This document shows, one piece after another, positions 1-7,648 of a stretch of 26,403 nucleotides of DNA. The stretch lies in assembly GCA_049322335.1 (NCBI GenBank), contig JBMORL010000024.1, positions 1 through 26,403 on the forward strand, given 5' to 3'. The position numbers were made by a program, and so were the translations under genes. Position 1 is the stretch's first letter, and every line of letters begins with the position of its first letter. The DNA is from JBMORL01 sp049322335 (lineage in GTDB: Bacteria; Bacteroidota; Bacteroidia; Flavobacteriales_D; UBA2798). The notes below the pieces were generated by a model that did not search any database, had not been told where the DNA came from, and worked only from the letters and a program-made list of their open reading frames with translations.

Positions 1-125
1 TAAGTTACGATGCAAATATCTCGGGCTTTAAAAATGTTACTTATGGCAGAGGAGGAATCGAAATCTCTTTGCGCTTTAACAGCCCCAGCCCTTTCCTCTA
101 TCAAAATACTAAAAAAAGTTTTTAA
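1..125 (+). CDS. PorP/SprF-type T9SS-associated membrane protein, C-terminal end only
   Basis: An open frame enters from the left edge (first complete codon at 3) and ends at TAA 123-125, giving about 40 residues. The tail reads SYDANISGFKNVTYGRGGIE followed by ISLRFN. This SYD-N-S then GRGG-(I/V/F)E-ISL pattern is what the last beta-strands of PorP/SprF proteins look like. These are outer-membrane barrel proteins linked to type IX secretion and gliding in Bacteroidota. They often sit next to large PKD or adhesin genes, but the upstream part is outside the window, so the partner gene cannot be seen. The assignment rests on a short stretch and is therefore moderate. A generic outer-membrane barrel protein is the alternative. 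Confidence 0.6.
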   Translation, partial: SYDANISGFKNVTYGRGGIEISLRFNSPSPFLYQNTKKSF

Positions 126-167
126 AACATACTGATCATATCTTTTCCGGAGAGTTCAAATAAATGT

Positions 168-187
168 CCCCGCAGCAAGCTGCGGGG
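168..187. repeat. GC-rich palindrome, copy 1 (possible bidirectional terminator)
   Basis: A perfect 9-bp inverted repeat, CCCCGCAGC-AA-GCTGCGGGG, lies between the ends of two convergent genes (stops at 125 on + and 319 on -). It could stop transcription from either side, though no T-run follows directly. A related copy lies at 218-231. Confidence 0.6.
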
Positions 188-217
188 TATTCGTAAGAGG
201 AATATTTATTTTTTTGT

Positions 218-231
218 CGCAGTAAACTGCG
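218..231. repeat. GC-rich palindrome, copy 2
   Basis: CGCAGT-AA-ACTGCG (6-bp stem) followed by GGG, as in copy 1 at 168-187. Relative to copy 1 the innermost pair changes from C-G to T-A on both arms, so pairing is preserved. The 5' arm lacks the extra C residues present in copy 1. A T-run at about 209-215 precedes it. Confidence 0.5.
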
Positions 232-257
232 GGGAATTAAACCCTGTCCAAGGCTCG

Positions 258-273
258 TCCGCCATTTGGCGGA
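258..273. repeat. Third small palindrome
   Basis: TCCGCCA-TT-TGGCGGA is a perfect 7-bp inverted repeat with a 2-nt loop, unrelated in sequence to the two palindromes just upstream. Together the three fill much of the convergent intergenic space 126-318. Confidence 0.5.
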
Positions 274-318
274 TTAAAAAGCCCGTTGATCGGAGAGTTT
301 TTTTTAAAACGCGTGTAA

Positions 319-561
319 TTATTTCTTCAGGCAGTCATTTACCAGCTCCTTCGCCAAATCCATATCATTTCCTTTTGTTTTGGCAAACTCTTCATACCGG
401 GGATATTTTTGAGTGGTTTTTTCATAGGCACATTCACAATCCAGCATTTCTGCTTTTTTGCAGGACTCCATAAATTCTTTTTTTTCGGCAGAAGTCCAGC
501 CGCTGTTGCAGGAAGAAATGATGAATGACAGAGCAATAAACGGCAAGAAATTTTTTTTCAT
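319..561 (-). CDS. Small lipoprotein, function unknown (80 aa)
   Basis: The product starts MKKNFLPF, has a hydrophobic stretch, and carries a lipobox-like IISSC with Cys18 as the expected lipidated residue, so it should be a membrane lipoprotein. The mature part is short, charged and rich in Lys/Glu. It has paired cysteines (ESCKKAEMLDCEC and a C near the end), suggesting a small disulfide-stabilised domain. A longer frame opens at a TTG at 573, but the ATG at 561 gives a normal signal peptide and is preferred. The gene lies 26 bp downstream of tamL on the same strand and is probably co-transcribed. I do not recognise a family. Similar short Cys-containing lipoproteins are common in Bacteroidota, and no function can be assigned. 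Confidence 0.7.
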   Translation of the reverse strand: MKKNFLPFIALSFIISSCNSGWTSAEKKEFMESCKKAEMLDCECAYEKTTQKYPRYEEFAKTKGNDMDLAKELVNDCLKK

Positions 562-587
562 AAATTGTTTCAATTTTTTTAATGATT

Positions 588-3200
588 CTAAAACGGATAA
601 CCAATTCCCAGGTTCCAGTTGAGCCTTGCTTTGTATGGATCGGCTCCGTTGGTGATGAGATAATTATTGGTATTTGATTTTTTCTCAAATATCCATCGTT
701 CGCCTTCAAACATAGCCGGGTCGCGGATAGGAAGTGCGAAATCAAACCGGACAATAAAAAAATCAAGATCGAAACGTAATCCCAGTCCGGCATCCATTGC
801 TATTTCCCTGTAAAAATCAGTAGAAAATCCGCTTCCTGGCCGCGCTGGATTTTCTTTCAGATTCCAGATATTCCCTGCATCAACAAAAAGAGCTCCTTCG
901 AAAAAATCTACAAGATCAAAACGGTATTCCAGGTTTCCTTCTATCAATATATCGCCAATTTTATCGAAAGTGGTAGTAAGCGGAGTATAGGATCCCGGTC
1001 CCAGTGTACGCGCTCTCCAGCCTCTTAATCCGTTGGAACCACCGGCAAAAAAACTTTTTTCAAACGGAAGCGCATCGTCAAAGTTTCTGAATGGTTTTCC
1101 AACACCTCCCGCCATCCGGTAAACAATACTCGAACTTCTGTTGAACACAATTTTATAGCGTATATCAGTATCCATCTTCACATAATGAGCAAACCGAATC
1201 CCGAAAATCGTTCCCGAAGAATCATGTGGAACTCCTCTCCAGTCATAAAGCAAACGCATCCCGTTACCTGCCACATCAGCTGAAATACGAAGATATAACC
1301 CGTTTCTGAGTTTGTTCTGGTCCTGGTTATTGTATGTCCACGATGCCTGTGAACCAAGAATAAAGTGGTCGCGGTAACTGTTCAGCAAAAACTGGTCGTT
1401 AATTTGATTAAGCCGCGCAGTGAAACTTGAATCGGGTTCAATTTTGATGGCACTGATGGATAATAGTTGGAAATGTTTGGTTATAAAATCTCCTTTTCTC
1501 CAATCATATCCCAAAGAAACATCCTGCACAATGCGCTTAAAGTCGGGACGGTTTTGATAGTTTAGTGTAGCGGTAAAAACTGTTTTCGGACTTTGATATT
1601 TCGACAATTTTTTCAGCCTTTCAAACCGGATGGGAGTAAGAATTTTCGGAATAAACAGCGACATCTCGGGTCCGAATTCGAGTGTATTGAATGTTTTTAA
1701 TGGTTTGATATTGGTGTTTTCTCCAAGAATACTTTCATCTTCATTGGCCAGAAGTTGCTGTGCTTCCAAACCACCCGTGATGGAAAAACGATAGGTTTCT
1801 GCACCTTTAAAACTGTTTTTATTCTTGTAGGTATAGTTACCCATAATACCAAGATTGCCGCTTTTGTTGGTTCCATTAGCTTCGAGGGTAATGGATTGCT
1901 TTTTATTGGGTACAAGGTTGATATAGCAATTAAGGGACGACTGCGTGGGATCATCGGGATTGAGCTCGAACTGTATGTTCACCGATTTAAAAACTCCCAG
2001 GGAAGAAAGTTTTTTATAAGTTGCTTCCACTTCCTTGGCGCGGTAAGTATAGGTTTTATTGATATAAATAGCATCCAAAAGAGTAGAAGTTTTAAATTTC
2101 AGGTTATTCCTGTAAATAAAATAATGTTCTTCTGATAAAAGCGTGTCATACTTGTCTTTCAATGAATCAATGTTGGCCACACGCGGATCGAAGTCGGTGT
2201 TCACATAAATCTCATTGATAAGAAACCTCCGGTGCGGGACTTCTGTCAGTGAATCGGGATTGGCAGCAGAACTTTTCAGCATATTGTTTACACCCATCGT
2301 TACTTTCACTCTCCTGCTGTTCATGGAAGAATCAACATCATAATAGATATATTCCTTGCTGAAAAAATAATATCCTTTGTCTTTCAGAAAAGTGGTGATT
2401 CTTGCCCGTTCTTCATCCAGCTTTTCAAAGTCGAGGTTATTTCCCGGCTTTATCAGCGAATTTTCTTTTGATATTTCAATCTGTTTGGCCAGTTTCGGAT
2501 CACTTACCTTGTAGGCAAAACTGTCGATGATATACGGAGCATTCAGTTCCACAAAATAATATACGCGTGCTTTTTTTCTTGACGTATCCACTCCTACAGA
2601 ATCGCGCACCACATTATTAAAATATCCTTTTTTAAACAGAAATATGGTAAGATTCTTCCGCGAAGAAATAACTTTTGATGAATCGAGAACCACCGGGGCT
2701 TCTCCAACTGAATTTCGGAGCCATTCTCTTACCCGTATGCCAAAACGCGGCTTGTATTTTTCTACCTTCTCTTCTTTTTCATTCCGGTCAACAAGCATTT
2801 TTTCCACTTTCTTTTCCAGCTTTTTTCTTTCCTTGCCCGTGGTGCCGGGAATAGAAAGTCGTGTTTGGAAAATCAGGCTGTCGAGTTCTTCGATTTCGGT
2901 TTTCAGCTTTTTTTTTCGTTCCTCTTTTTTTAAGGCATTTTCGGTGGAATCTTGTTTCAGTTTTTCGGGATTGGGCAGGTTATACATGAAAAGATGGAAA
3001 GGGATAAACCCGAAAATTTTGCGATTGGGTTTTTGTTTCAATACATAATCAAGGTCGGAAGCAGAAACAGTGCCTTCTTCATCAAGAATTATTTTATTTC
3101 CCACCAGCAGGTTTTCGCCTTCCTGCAATCTCCGTGTGGACTTACAGGCCGACATATACACCAGCGGAATCAACAATAACAGAAATACACTCTTTTTCAC
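588..3200 (-). CDS. tamL: TamL-type Omp85 (BamA/TamA superfamily) outer-membrane lipoprotein
   Basis: An 870-residue protein with a GTG start. The N-terminus is a lipoprotein signal ending VYMSAC (Cys19). Next come a TamL-like opening region and a highly charged Lys/Glu segment at about 85-150 that is probably coiled coil. POTRA-like alpha/beta modules follow to about residue 430, then a C-terminal beta-barrel. The motif GGSNGLRGW at about 718 corresponds to the conserved (V/L)RG(F/W/Y) lid-lock motif of Omp85 proteins, and the chain ends in Phe, the usual signature of the last barrel strand. TamL is the Bacteroidota lipoprotein form of TamA and works with TamB in outer-membrane assembly or lipid transport. 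No tamB is next to it here, although the two are often adjacent. No ATG occurs between the upstream in-frame stop and the GTG. Confidence 0.85.
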   Translation of the reverse strand: MKKSVFLLLLIPLVYMSACKSTRRLQEGENLLVGNKIILDEEGTVSASDLDYVLKQKPNRKIFGFIPFHLFMYNLPNPEKLKQDSTENALKKEERKKKLKTEIEELDSLIFQTRLSIPGTTGKERKKLEKKVEKMLVDRNEKEEKVEKYKPRFGIRVREWLRNSVGEAPVVLDSSKVISSRKNLTIFLFKKGYFNNVVRDSVGVDTSRKKARVYYFVELNAPYIIDSFAYKVSDPKLAKQIEISKENSLIKPGNNLDFEKLDEERARITTFLKDKGYYFFSKEYIYYDVDSSMNSRRVKVTMGVNNMLKSSAANPDSLTEVPHRRFLINEIYVNTDFDPRVANIDSLKDKYDTLLSEEHYFIYRNNLKFKTSTLLDAIYINKTYTYRAKEVEATYKKLSSLGVFKSVNIQFELNPDDPTQSSLNCYINLVPNKKQSITLEANGTNKSGNLGIMGNYTYKNKNSFKGAETYRFSITGGLEAQQLLANEDESILGENTNIKPLKTFNTLEFGPEMSLFIPKILTPIRFERLKKLSKYQSPKTVFTATLNYQNRPDFKRIVQDVSLGYDWRKGDFITKHFQLLSISAIKIEPDSSFTARLNQINDQFLLNSYRDHFILGSQASWTYNNQDQNKLRNGLYLRISADVAGNGMRLLYDWRGVPHDSSGTIFGIRFAHYVKMDTDIRYKIVFNRSSSIVYRMAGGVGKPFRNFDDALPFEKSFFAGGSNGLRGWRARTLGPGSYTPLTTTFDKIGDILIEGNLEYRFDLVDFFEGALFVDAGNIWNLKENPARPGSGFSTDFYREIAMDAGLGLRFDLDFFIVRFDFALPIRDPAMFEGERWIFEKKSNTNNYLITNGADPYKARLNWNLGIGYPF

Positions 3201-3351
3201 CTTTGTATGCCCTAAATTTAAACAGAAAACAATATCTGTTCCAATAGTTTACGAAGTAAGGGAAAAATTAAGGAAATTTGCCCGCCTTTTATCATTTGAA
3301 TTGAACGAAATACTGTTAGCATACAGAACACTGCTTCACAATTATTGGTGC

Positions 3352-5709
3352 ATGGTTTGGGAAAAAACCGGCCCGGTACTGAGATTTATTTTCCGTTACA
3401 GCATTTATAACTTCAAACGTTTCCGGAAAATCAGGTGGTATCGAAAAATGGGCAGCCTGGCCTATTCTTTTTTTCTCACCATCATCTTGCTGGTGATAGC
3501 TATCGAAATTAACTTTTTATGGCTTTTCGGCACAATGCCGGGCATAAATATGGTTTCTAACCCCGATCTTAACATTGCCTCCGAGGTATATTCTGCAGAC
3601 GGAGTGTTACTTGGAAAGTTTTTCCAGGAAAACCGCGACCCGGTAGAATATAACGAATTGGGAGAAAATATAAAAAACGCATTGATTGTTACCGAAGACA
3701 TAAGATTTTACGATCACTGGGGAATTGATCCAAAAGGGGTATTGGCTGCTGTTTATTCAACGGCCACAGGCCAAAAAAGGGGAGGCAGTACCATCACTCA
3801 ACAGCTGGCTAAAAACCTGTTTAAGACCCGAAGGAGAAAATCTACAGGTTTACTGGGGTATATTCCGGGTGTTCGCACTTTTATCTCCAAATCAAAGGAA
3901 TGGATCACTTCTGTTAAACTCGAGATATGGTATACCAAAGATGAAATTCTTACCATGTACCTCAATACGGTTGACTTCGGCCATAATACATTTGGAATTA
4001 AAGTAGCTGCCGAAAGTTATTTTGGAGTTAAACCGGCTGATTTATCTGTGCCCCAGGCTGCTATGCTGGTGGGAATGCTTAAAGGCCCTACTTTATACAG
4101 CCCTCTTAAACATCCCGATAATTGTTTGAAACGAAGGAATGAAGTGATCGGAAAACTGCTTAAATACGGGAAAATTTCAAAAATTGAACATGATAAGTAT
4201 GTGAAACAACCGCTTGGAGTAACTTATAAAGTGTATAAATACAGCGAAGGAATGGCTCCCTATTTCAGAACAGCGGTGGCCAAATCGCTCGAAGAATGGC
4301 AACGGGAAAGCGGGTATAATATTTATACGGATGGGCTTATCATTCACACCACCCTCGATTCACGGATGCAAAAACACGCTGAAGAGGCCGTGAAAATACA
4401 AATGAAACAATTACAAAAACGTTTCAACGACCACTGGGCTGGAATGAAACCCTGGAAAATGAATGCCACAGCATCGAAACCGGACGGTTTTTTGATGGAC
4501 GTAGTGAAACAAACCGAGGTGTATAAAAAACTCTCCATTCAGTTTAAGAATGATGAAGAAAAAATTATGGCTGAAATGAATAAGCCAAAAAAAATGAAAG
4601 TGTTTTCGTGGGATGGCGAACTGGAAAAAGAGTGGAGTTCGATGGATAGTATCAAATATTACCTTTCATTGCTTCATTGCGGGATGATGACCATCGATCC
4701 CTATACCGGGGAAATAAAAGCGTATATCGGTGGAATAAATTACGATCATTTTCAATACGACCATGTGAGTGTAGCAAAAAACCAGCCGGGCTCCACTTTC
4801 AAACCTTTTGTTTATACCACAGCCATCGAACAGGGCTGGGGGCCTTGTGATAAATTGCCGGATGCTCCTATCACCATCAAATACAAAGAAAACGGGGAAG
4901 AAAAAAAATGGACGCCTCATAACGCAGACTGGGTTACTACAGGACAAAAGATCACTCTTCGACATGCCATGGGAAAATCGGTAAACACGGTGACTGCCCG
5001 TTTAACTGAGAAAGTAGGGTGGGAAGCAGTGGCGGTAACGGCCAAAAAAATGGGAATCAAAAGCAAACTGGATGCAGTGCCTTCTATTGGTTTGGGATCG
5101 AATGAAGTAACCTTATACGAATTGCTGTCGGCATACGGAACCTTTATGAACAGGGGAGTTTGGCAGGAACCCATCTTTGTAACCAAAATTACCGACCGCG
5201 AAGGAAATATAATTGCAGAATTTTCACCGGCAAAGCGAAGAGCGCTGACAGAAGAAACGGCCTGGCTAATGACGTATATGTTGCGCGGAGGAATGGAAGA
5301 ACCGGGCGGAACTTCACAGGCGTTGTGGGAATATAAATTTGTTTATAACAATGAAGTGGGAGGAAAAACAGGAACTTCATCCAATTATTCAGACGGATGG
5401 TATATTGGTATTACAAAAGATTATATAACCGGAGTTTGGGTGGGCGCTGATGATAACCGTGTCCGTTTCCGCAGTTCACAAACAGGTGAAGGGGCCAGAA
5501 CAGCATTACCCATTTACGGAAAATATATGGACAGGATGTATGAAGACAAGTCACTGAAGCTTACAAAAGGAAAATTTCCGAAAGCCCCGTTGTTTGTAAA
5601 AAAACCACATAATTGCCGAACTACTGCTGATCTGGCCCCGGCTAACGTAACAGACACTTCAGCAATACCAGGTAATCCTGCCGATTCTGTGAGTGTAAAT
5701 GGTCAGTAG
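3352..5709 (+). CDS. Class A penicillin-binding protein (PBP1A-like glycosyltransferase/transpeptidase)
   Basis: A bifunctional peptidoglycan synthase that polymerises lipid II and cross-links stem peptides at the periplasmic face of the inner membrane. From the ATG at 3352 it is 785 residues. A signal anchor lies at about 37-59. The GT51 domain follows with catalytic Glu115 in EDIRFYDHWG, GGSTITQQLAKN, and the KLE and MYLN motifs. The transpeptidase domain has Ser481-x-x-Lys484 (STFK), Ser543-Val-Asn545 and Lys672-Thr-Gly674, all intact. The C-terminal tail is Pro/Ala/Ser/Thr-rich. The frame stays open far upstream, into the start of the opposing tamL, but 3352 is the first ATG after that overlap. 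A TTG at 3301 remains possible. It is divergent from tamL across 151 bp. Family identity is certain; only the start is not. Confidence 0.93.
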   Translation: MVWEKTGPVLRFIFRYSIYNFKRFRKIRWYRKMGSLAYSFFLTIILLVIAIEINFLWLFGTMPGINMVSNPDLNIASEVYSADGVLLGKFFQENRDPVEYNELGENIKNALIVTEDIRFYDHWGIDPKGVLAAVYSTATGQKRGGSTITQQLAKNLFKTRRRKSTGLLGYIPGVRTFISKSKEWITSVKLEIWYTKDEILTMYLNTVDFGHNTFGIKVAAESYFGVKPADLSVPQAAMLVGMLKGPTLYSPLKHPDNCLKRRNEVIGKLLKYGKISKIEHDKYVKQPLGVTYKVYKYSEGMAPYFRTAVAKSLEEWQRESGYNIYTDGLIIHTTLDSRMQKHAEEAVKIQMKQLQKRFNDHWAGMKPWKMNATASKPDGFLMDVVKQTEVYKKLSIQFKNDEEKIMAEMNKPKKMKVFSWDGELEKEWSSMDSIKYYLSLLHCGMMTIDPYTGEIKAYIGGINYDHFQYDHVSVAKNQPGSTFKPFVYTTAIEQGWGPCDKLPDAPITIKYKENGEEKKWTPHNADWVTTGQKITLRHAMGKSVNTVTARLTEKVGWEAVAVTAKKMGIKSKLDAVPSIGLGSNEVTLYELLSAYGTFMNRGVWQEPIFVTKITDREGNIIAEFSPAKRRALTEETAWLMTYMLRGGMEEPGGTSQALWEYKFVYNNEVGGKTGTSSNYSDGWYIGITKDYITGVWVGADDNRVRFRSSQTGEGARTALPIYGKYMDRMYEDKSLKLTKGKFPKAPLFVKKPHNCRTTADLAPANVTDTSAIPGNPADSVSVNGQ

Positions 5710-5769
5710 TTATTGGTGGAATGGTGAAATAGTCATTAATCATTGGTAAATAGCTATTAACTACTGACC
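5701..5769. repeat. Inverted repeat between convergent genes
   Basis: GGTCAGTAGTTA at 5701-5712 is matched by its exact reverse complement at 5758-5769, with 45 nt between the arms. The left arm contains the TAG stop codon of the penicillin-binding protein. The loop is AT-rich, built from ATTGGT and TAGTCATTA-like fragments. It may help end transcription for the two convergent genes, but there is no GC-rich stem plus T-run of a classical terminator. Confidence 0.5.
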
Positions 5770-5778
5770 AGTTAACCA

Positions 5779-7200
5779 CTACTTTTTTTCCAATACAATT
5801 TCCAGTAATGTTCCTTCTCCCGGAGCGGAGTAGAGGCGGTGAATGGCGCCCATCAGTGATATCCGGTTCAGGATATTGGTAAGGCCGATTCCTTTTGATG
5901 TTGATTTATCCAGCACTTTTTCAACATTAAATCCTTTTCCGTCATCACGCAGGTAGATATTTATTTTTGATCGTGAATGTTCTATTTCTATATCAATTTC
6001 TTTTGCATTGCCATGTTTGATAGAGTTGGAAATAAATTCCTGGATGATGCGGTAAAGGTGGGTGCTTAATTGTTGTTCGGGAGTGAAATTAGGTTGATTG
6101 GTAAAAAACCTGAGCGAAATACCTGTAAGTGATTCCATCCGGTTTACAAGAAGCTCGATAGTTTTTACAAACCCGAGGGTTTCTATTTCCAGTGGCATAA
6201 GGTTATGGGAAATAGAGCGTACATCTGTAATTGATTTTCCAAGCAATTCTTTTATTCTGTTAAAGTAAACTTCATTTTCACCGCTAAAGCAATCCCTGCT
6301 AAGTGAGTTGAAATTCATTTGTGTGGCTGCCAGCACCTGTCCAAGGCCGTCATGGAGATCCTGCGCGATTCTCTTTTTTTCTTTTTCCTGTGCTTCCAAA
6401 ACAGCGTTTATTAGTTCTTCCTTGGCCTTTTTAATAGGAGTGATGTCGATCCATGCAGATATTTCACCCCAAAACTTTCCTTCTTTGTCACACATGGAAT
6501 TGGCACGTATAAGCAGCCAGTATTCTTCACCCGATTTATTTTTAATCTTCACTTCAAAAGAATTTTTCGCTTCGTTTGACTGGTGAGCGTCAAGATGAGA
6601 AAAATACAATGCCCGGTTTTGCTCATCCATTATTTCCCTGGCCAGGTCATATAACGTGGATTTGATCAGGTCTCTTTTGTTAATACCGGTGAGATGGGCA
6701 AATTGATCGTTAAAATAGATAAGCTCAAATTCCCGGTCGGTCATTACGATCCCTTCATTTACAGTATCGATAAGGTATTTATAACGTTCTTCGGATCTCA
6801 GCAGTGCATCAAATATCCTTTTACGTTCGATAGCATATTTAATGGTTTTTTGCAACAGGCGGTCATCAATTTCACCTTTAACGAGATAATCCTGCGCTCC
6901 CAGTTTAATAGTCTCCAGCGCAATTTCAGTATCGGTTAATCCCGATAAAAGAATGATAGCCGCATCGCCAGCCAGTTGATAGGCTTTATGAAATGTTTCA
7001 ATTCCATTGGAATCGGGCAAACCAAGGTCGAGTAAAACGATATCGGGCTGGCGTTGTTGCCTCTTTTCAGGTATTTCCGATAACCTTCCTGCATACTGAA
7101 TGTTTTCTTCAGCTATTCCGGCTTGCAGCAATATCTCCTTTACCAGGATAAAATCCGGGAAATTATCTTCTACTACCAGTATTTTAACATCAGTAAGCAA
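5779..7200 (-). CDS. Hybrid sensor kinase: receiver-PAS-HisKA_3-HATPase
   Basis: A 473-residue cytosolic protein with no membrane segment. Residues 4-120 form a receiver domain with acidic pair Glu11/Asp12, phosphoacceptor Asp58 (LLDLGLPD) and Lys108. A PAS domain spans about 135-258. The dimerisation helix at about 265-330 is HisKA_3 type, with His283 in DLHDGLGQ. It is followed by a HATPase with N-box (ISNSIKHG), DDGKGF and GIGLTNI. HisKA_3 kinases normally phosphorylate LuxR-type regulators, and one is encoded divergently at 9733. The start is TTG at 7200, 3 nt after the stop of the upstream regulator gene. No ATG is available and an in-frame TGA lies directly upstream, so the TTG is well supported. 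It is the last gene of a three-gene signalling operon. Confidence 0.9.
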   Translation of the reverse strand: MLTDVKILVVEDNFPDFILVKEILLQAGIAEENIQYAGRLSEIPEKRQQRQPDIVLLDLGLPDSNGIETFHKAYQLAGDAAIILLSGLTDTEIALETIKLGAQDYLVKGEIDDRLLQKTIKYAIERKRIFDALLRSEERYKYLIDTVNEGIVMTDREFELIYFNDQFAHLTGINKRDLIKSTLYDLAREIMDEQNRALYFSHLDAHQSNEAKNSFEVKIKNKSGEEYWLLIRANSMCDKEGKFWGEISAWIDITPIKKAKEELINAVLEAQEKEKKRIAQDLHDGLGQVLAATQMNFNSLSRDCFSGENEVYFNRIKELLGKSITDVRSISHNLMPLEIETLGFVKTIELLVNRMESLTGISLRFFTNQPNFTPEQQLSTHLYRIIQEFISNSIKHGNAKEIDIEIEHSRSKINIYLRDDGKGFNVEKVLDKSTSKGIGLTNILNRISLMGAIHRLYSAPGEGTLLEIVLEKK

Positions 7201-7203
7201 GGC

Positions 7204-7647
7204 TCAGATAGTTATGGTTTCTCCCGGAGTTTTTACCACTTTTGTCCAGAAATTATCAATCAGTTTCACCAGTTCTGAAAAATGTTCGTAACTGGCGGGT
7301 TTGGTAACGTAACAGTTGGCGTGATTTTTATACGATTCACTGATATCCGATTCCGAAGAAGAGGTGGATAACATGATAACCGGTATGGTTTTAAGAAGTG
7401 AATCTGACTTAATAATGGATAAAACTTCTTTCCCGTTCATTTTGGGAAGGTTAATATCCATCAGGATAACGTCAGGATACACAAAGTTTTCATAAGGTGT
7501 GTTTTTTCTCAGCATATTCAGTGCTTCCAATCCGTCACGTGCAACCGTAACTTTGTTGGCCACGGGAGCTTCCTTCAGGGCCTCCATGGTTAACACAACA
7601 TCTCCTTCATTGTCTTCCACCAGCAGTATGTGTTTTACTTTTGTCAT
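7204..7647 (-). CDS. Rcp1-like single-domain response regulator
   Basis: 147 residues, all receiver domain: Glu11/Asp12, phosphoacceptor Asp64 (LMDINLP), Ser94/Thr95 and Lys116 (TKP). There is no output domain. The extended loop between helix 2 and strand 3 (RKNTPYENFVYPD) and the C-terminal extension are typical of Rcp1-type regulators, the partners of phytochrome-class kinases such as Cph1. Its ATG lies 1 nt after the stop of the upstream kinase (TGATATG), and its stop lies 3 nt before the hybrid kinase start. It is therefore very likely co-translated with both, and likely receives phosphate from the upstream kinase. Where it passes its signal is not shown by the sequence. Confidence 0.9.
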   Translation of the reverse strand: MTKVKHILLVEDNEGDVVLTMEALKEAPVANKVTVARDGLEALNMLRKNTPYENFVYPDVILMDINLPKMNGKEVLSIIKSDSLLKTIPVIMLSTSSSESDISESYKNHANCYVTKPASYEHFSELVKLIDNFWTKVVKTPGETITI

Positions 7648-7648
7648 A

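Larger units (their letters stand above)
148..299. repeat. 9-bp direct repeats bracketing a palindrome-rich non-coding block
   Basis: The 9-mer CGGAGAGTT occurs at 148-156 and again at 291-299 in the same orientation. The 134 bp between them hold three short palindromes and no credible reading frame. The arrangement resembles a target-site duplication around a small non-autonomous insertion (MITE- or REPIN-like), but no terminal inverted repeats of the bracketed block were found. A chance repeat cannot be excluded. Confidence 0.35.

Noticed and set aside
562..573. TTG start adding four residues to the small lipoprotein
   Set aside because: The ATG at 561 begins a standard MKK lipoprotein signal; the TTG adds nothing recognisable.
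3070..3351. N-terminal extension of the penicillin-binding protein
   Set aside because: The frame is open but would overlap the start of the opposing tamL by 130 bp, and the extra residues look like antisense translation. The first ATG beyond the overlap is 3352.
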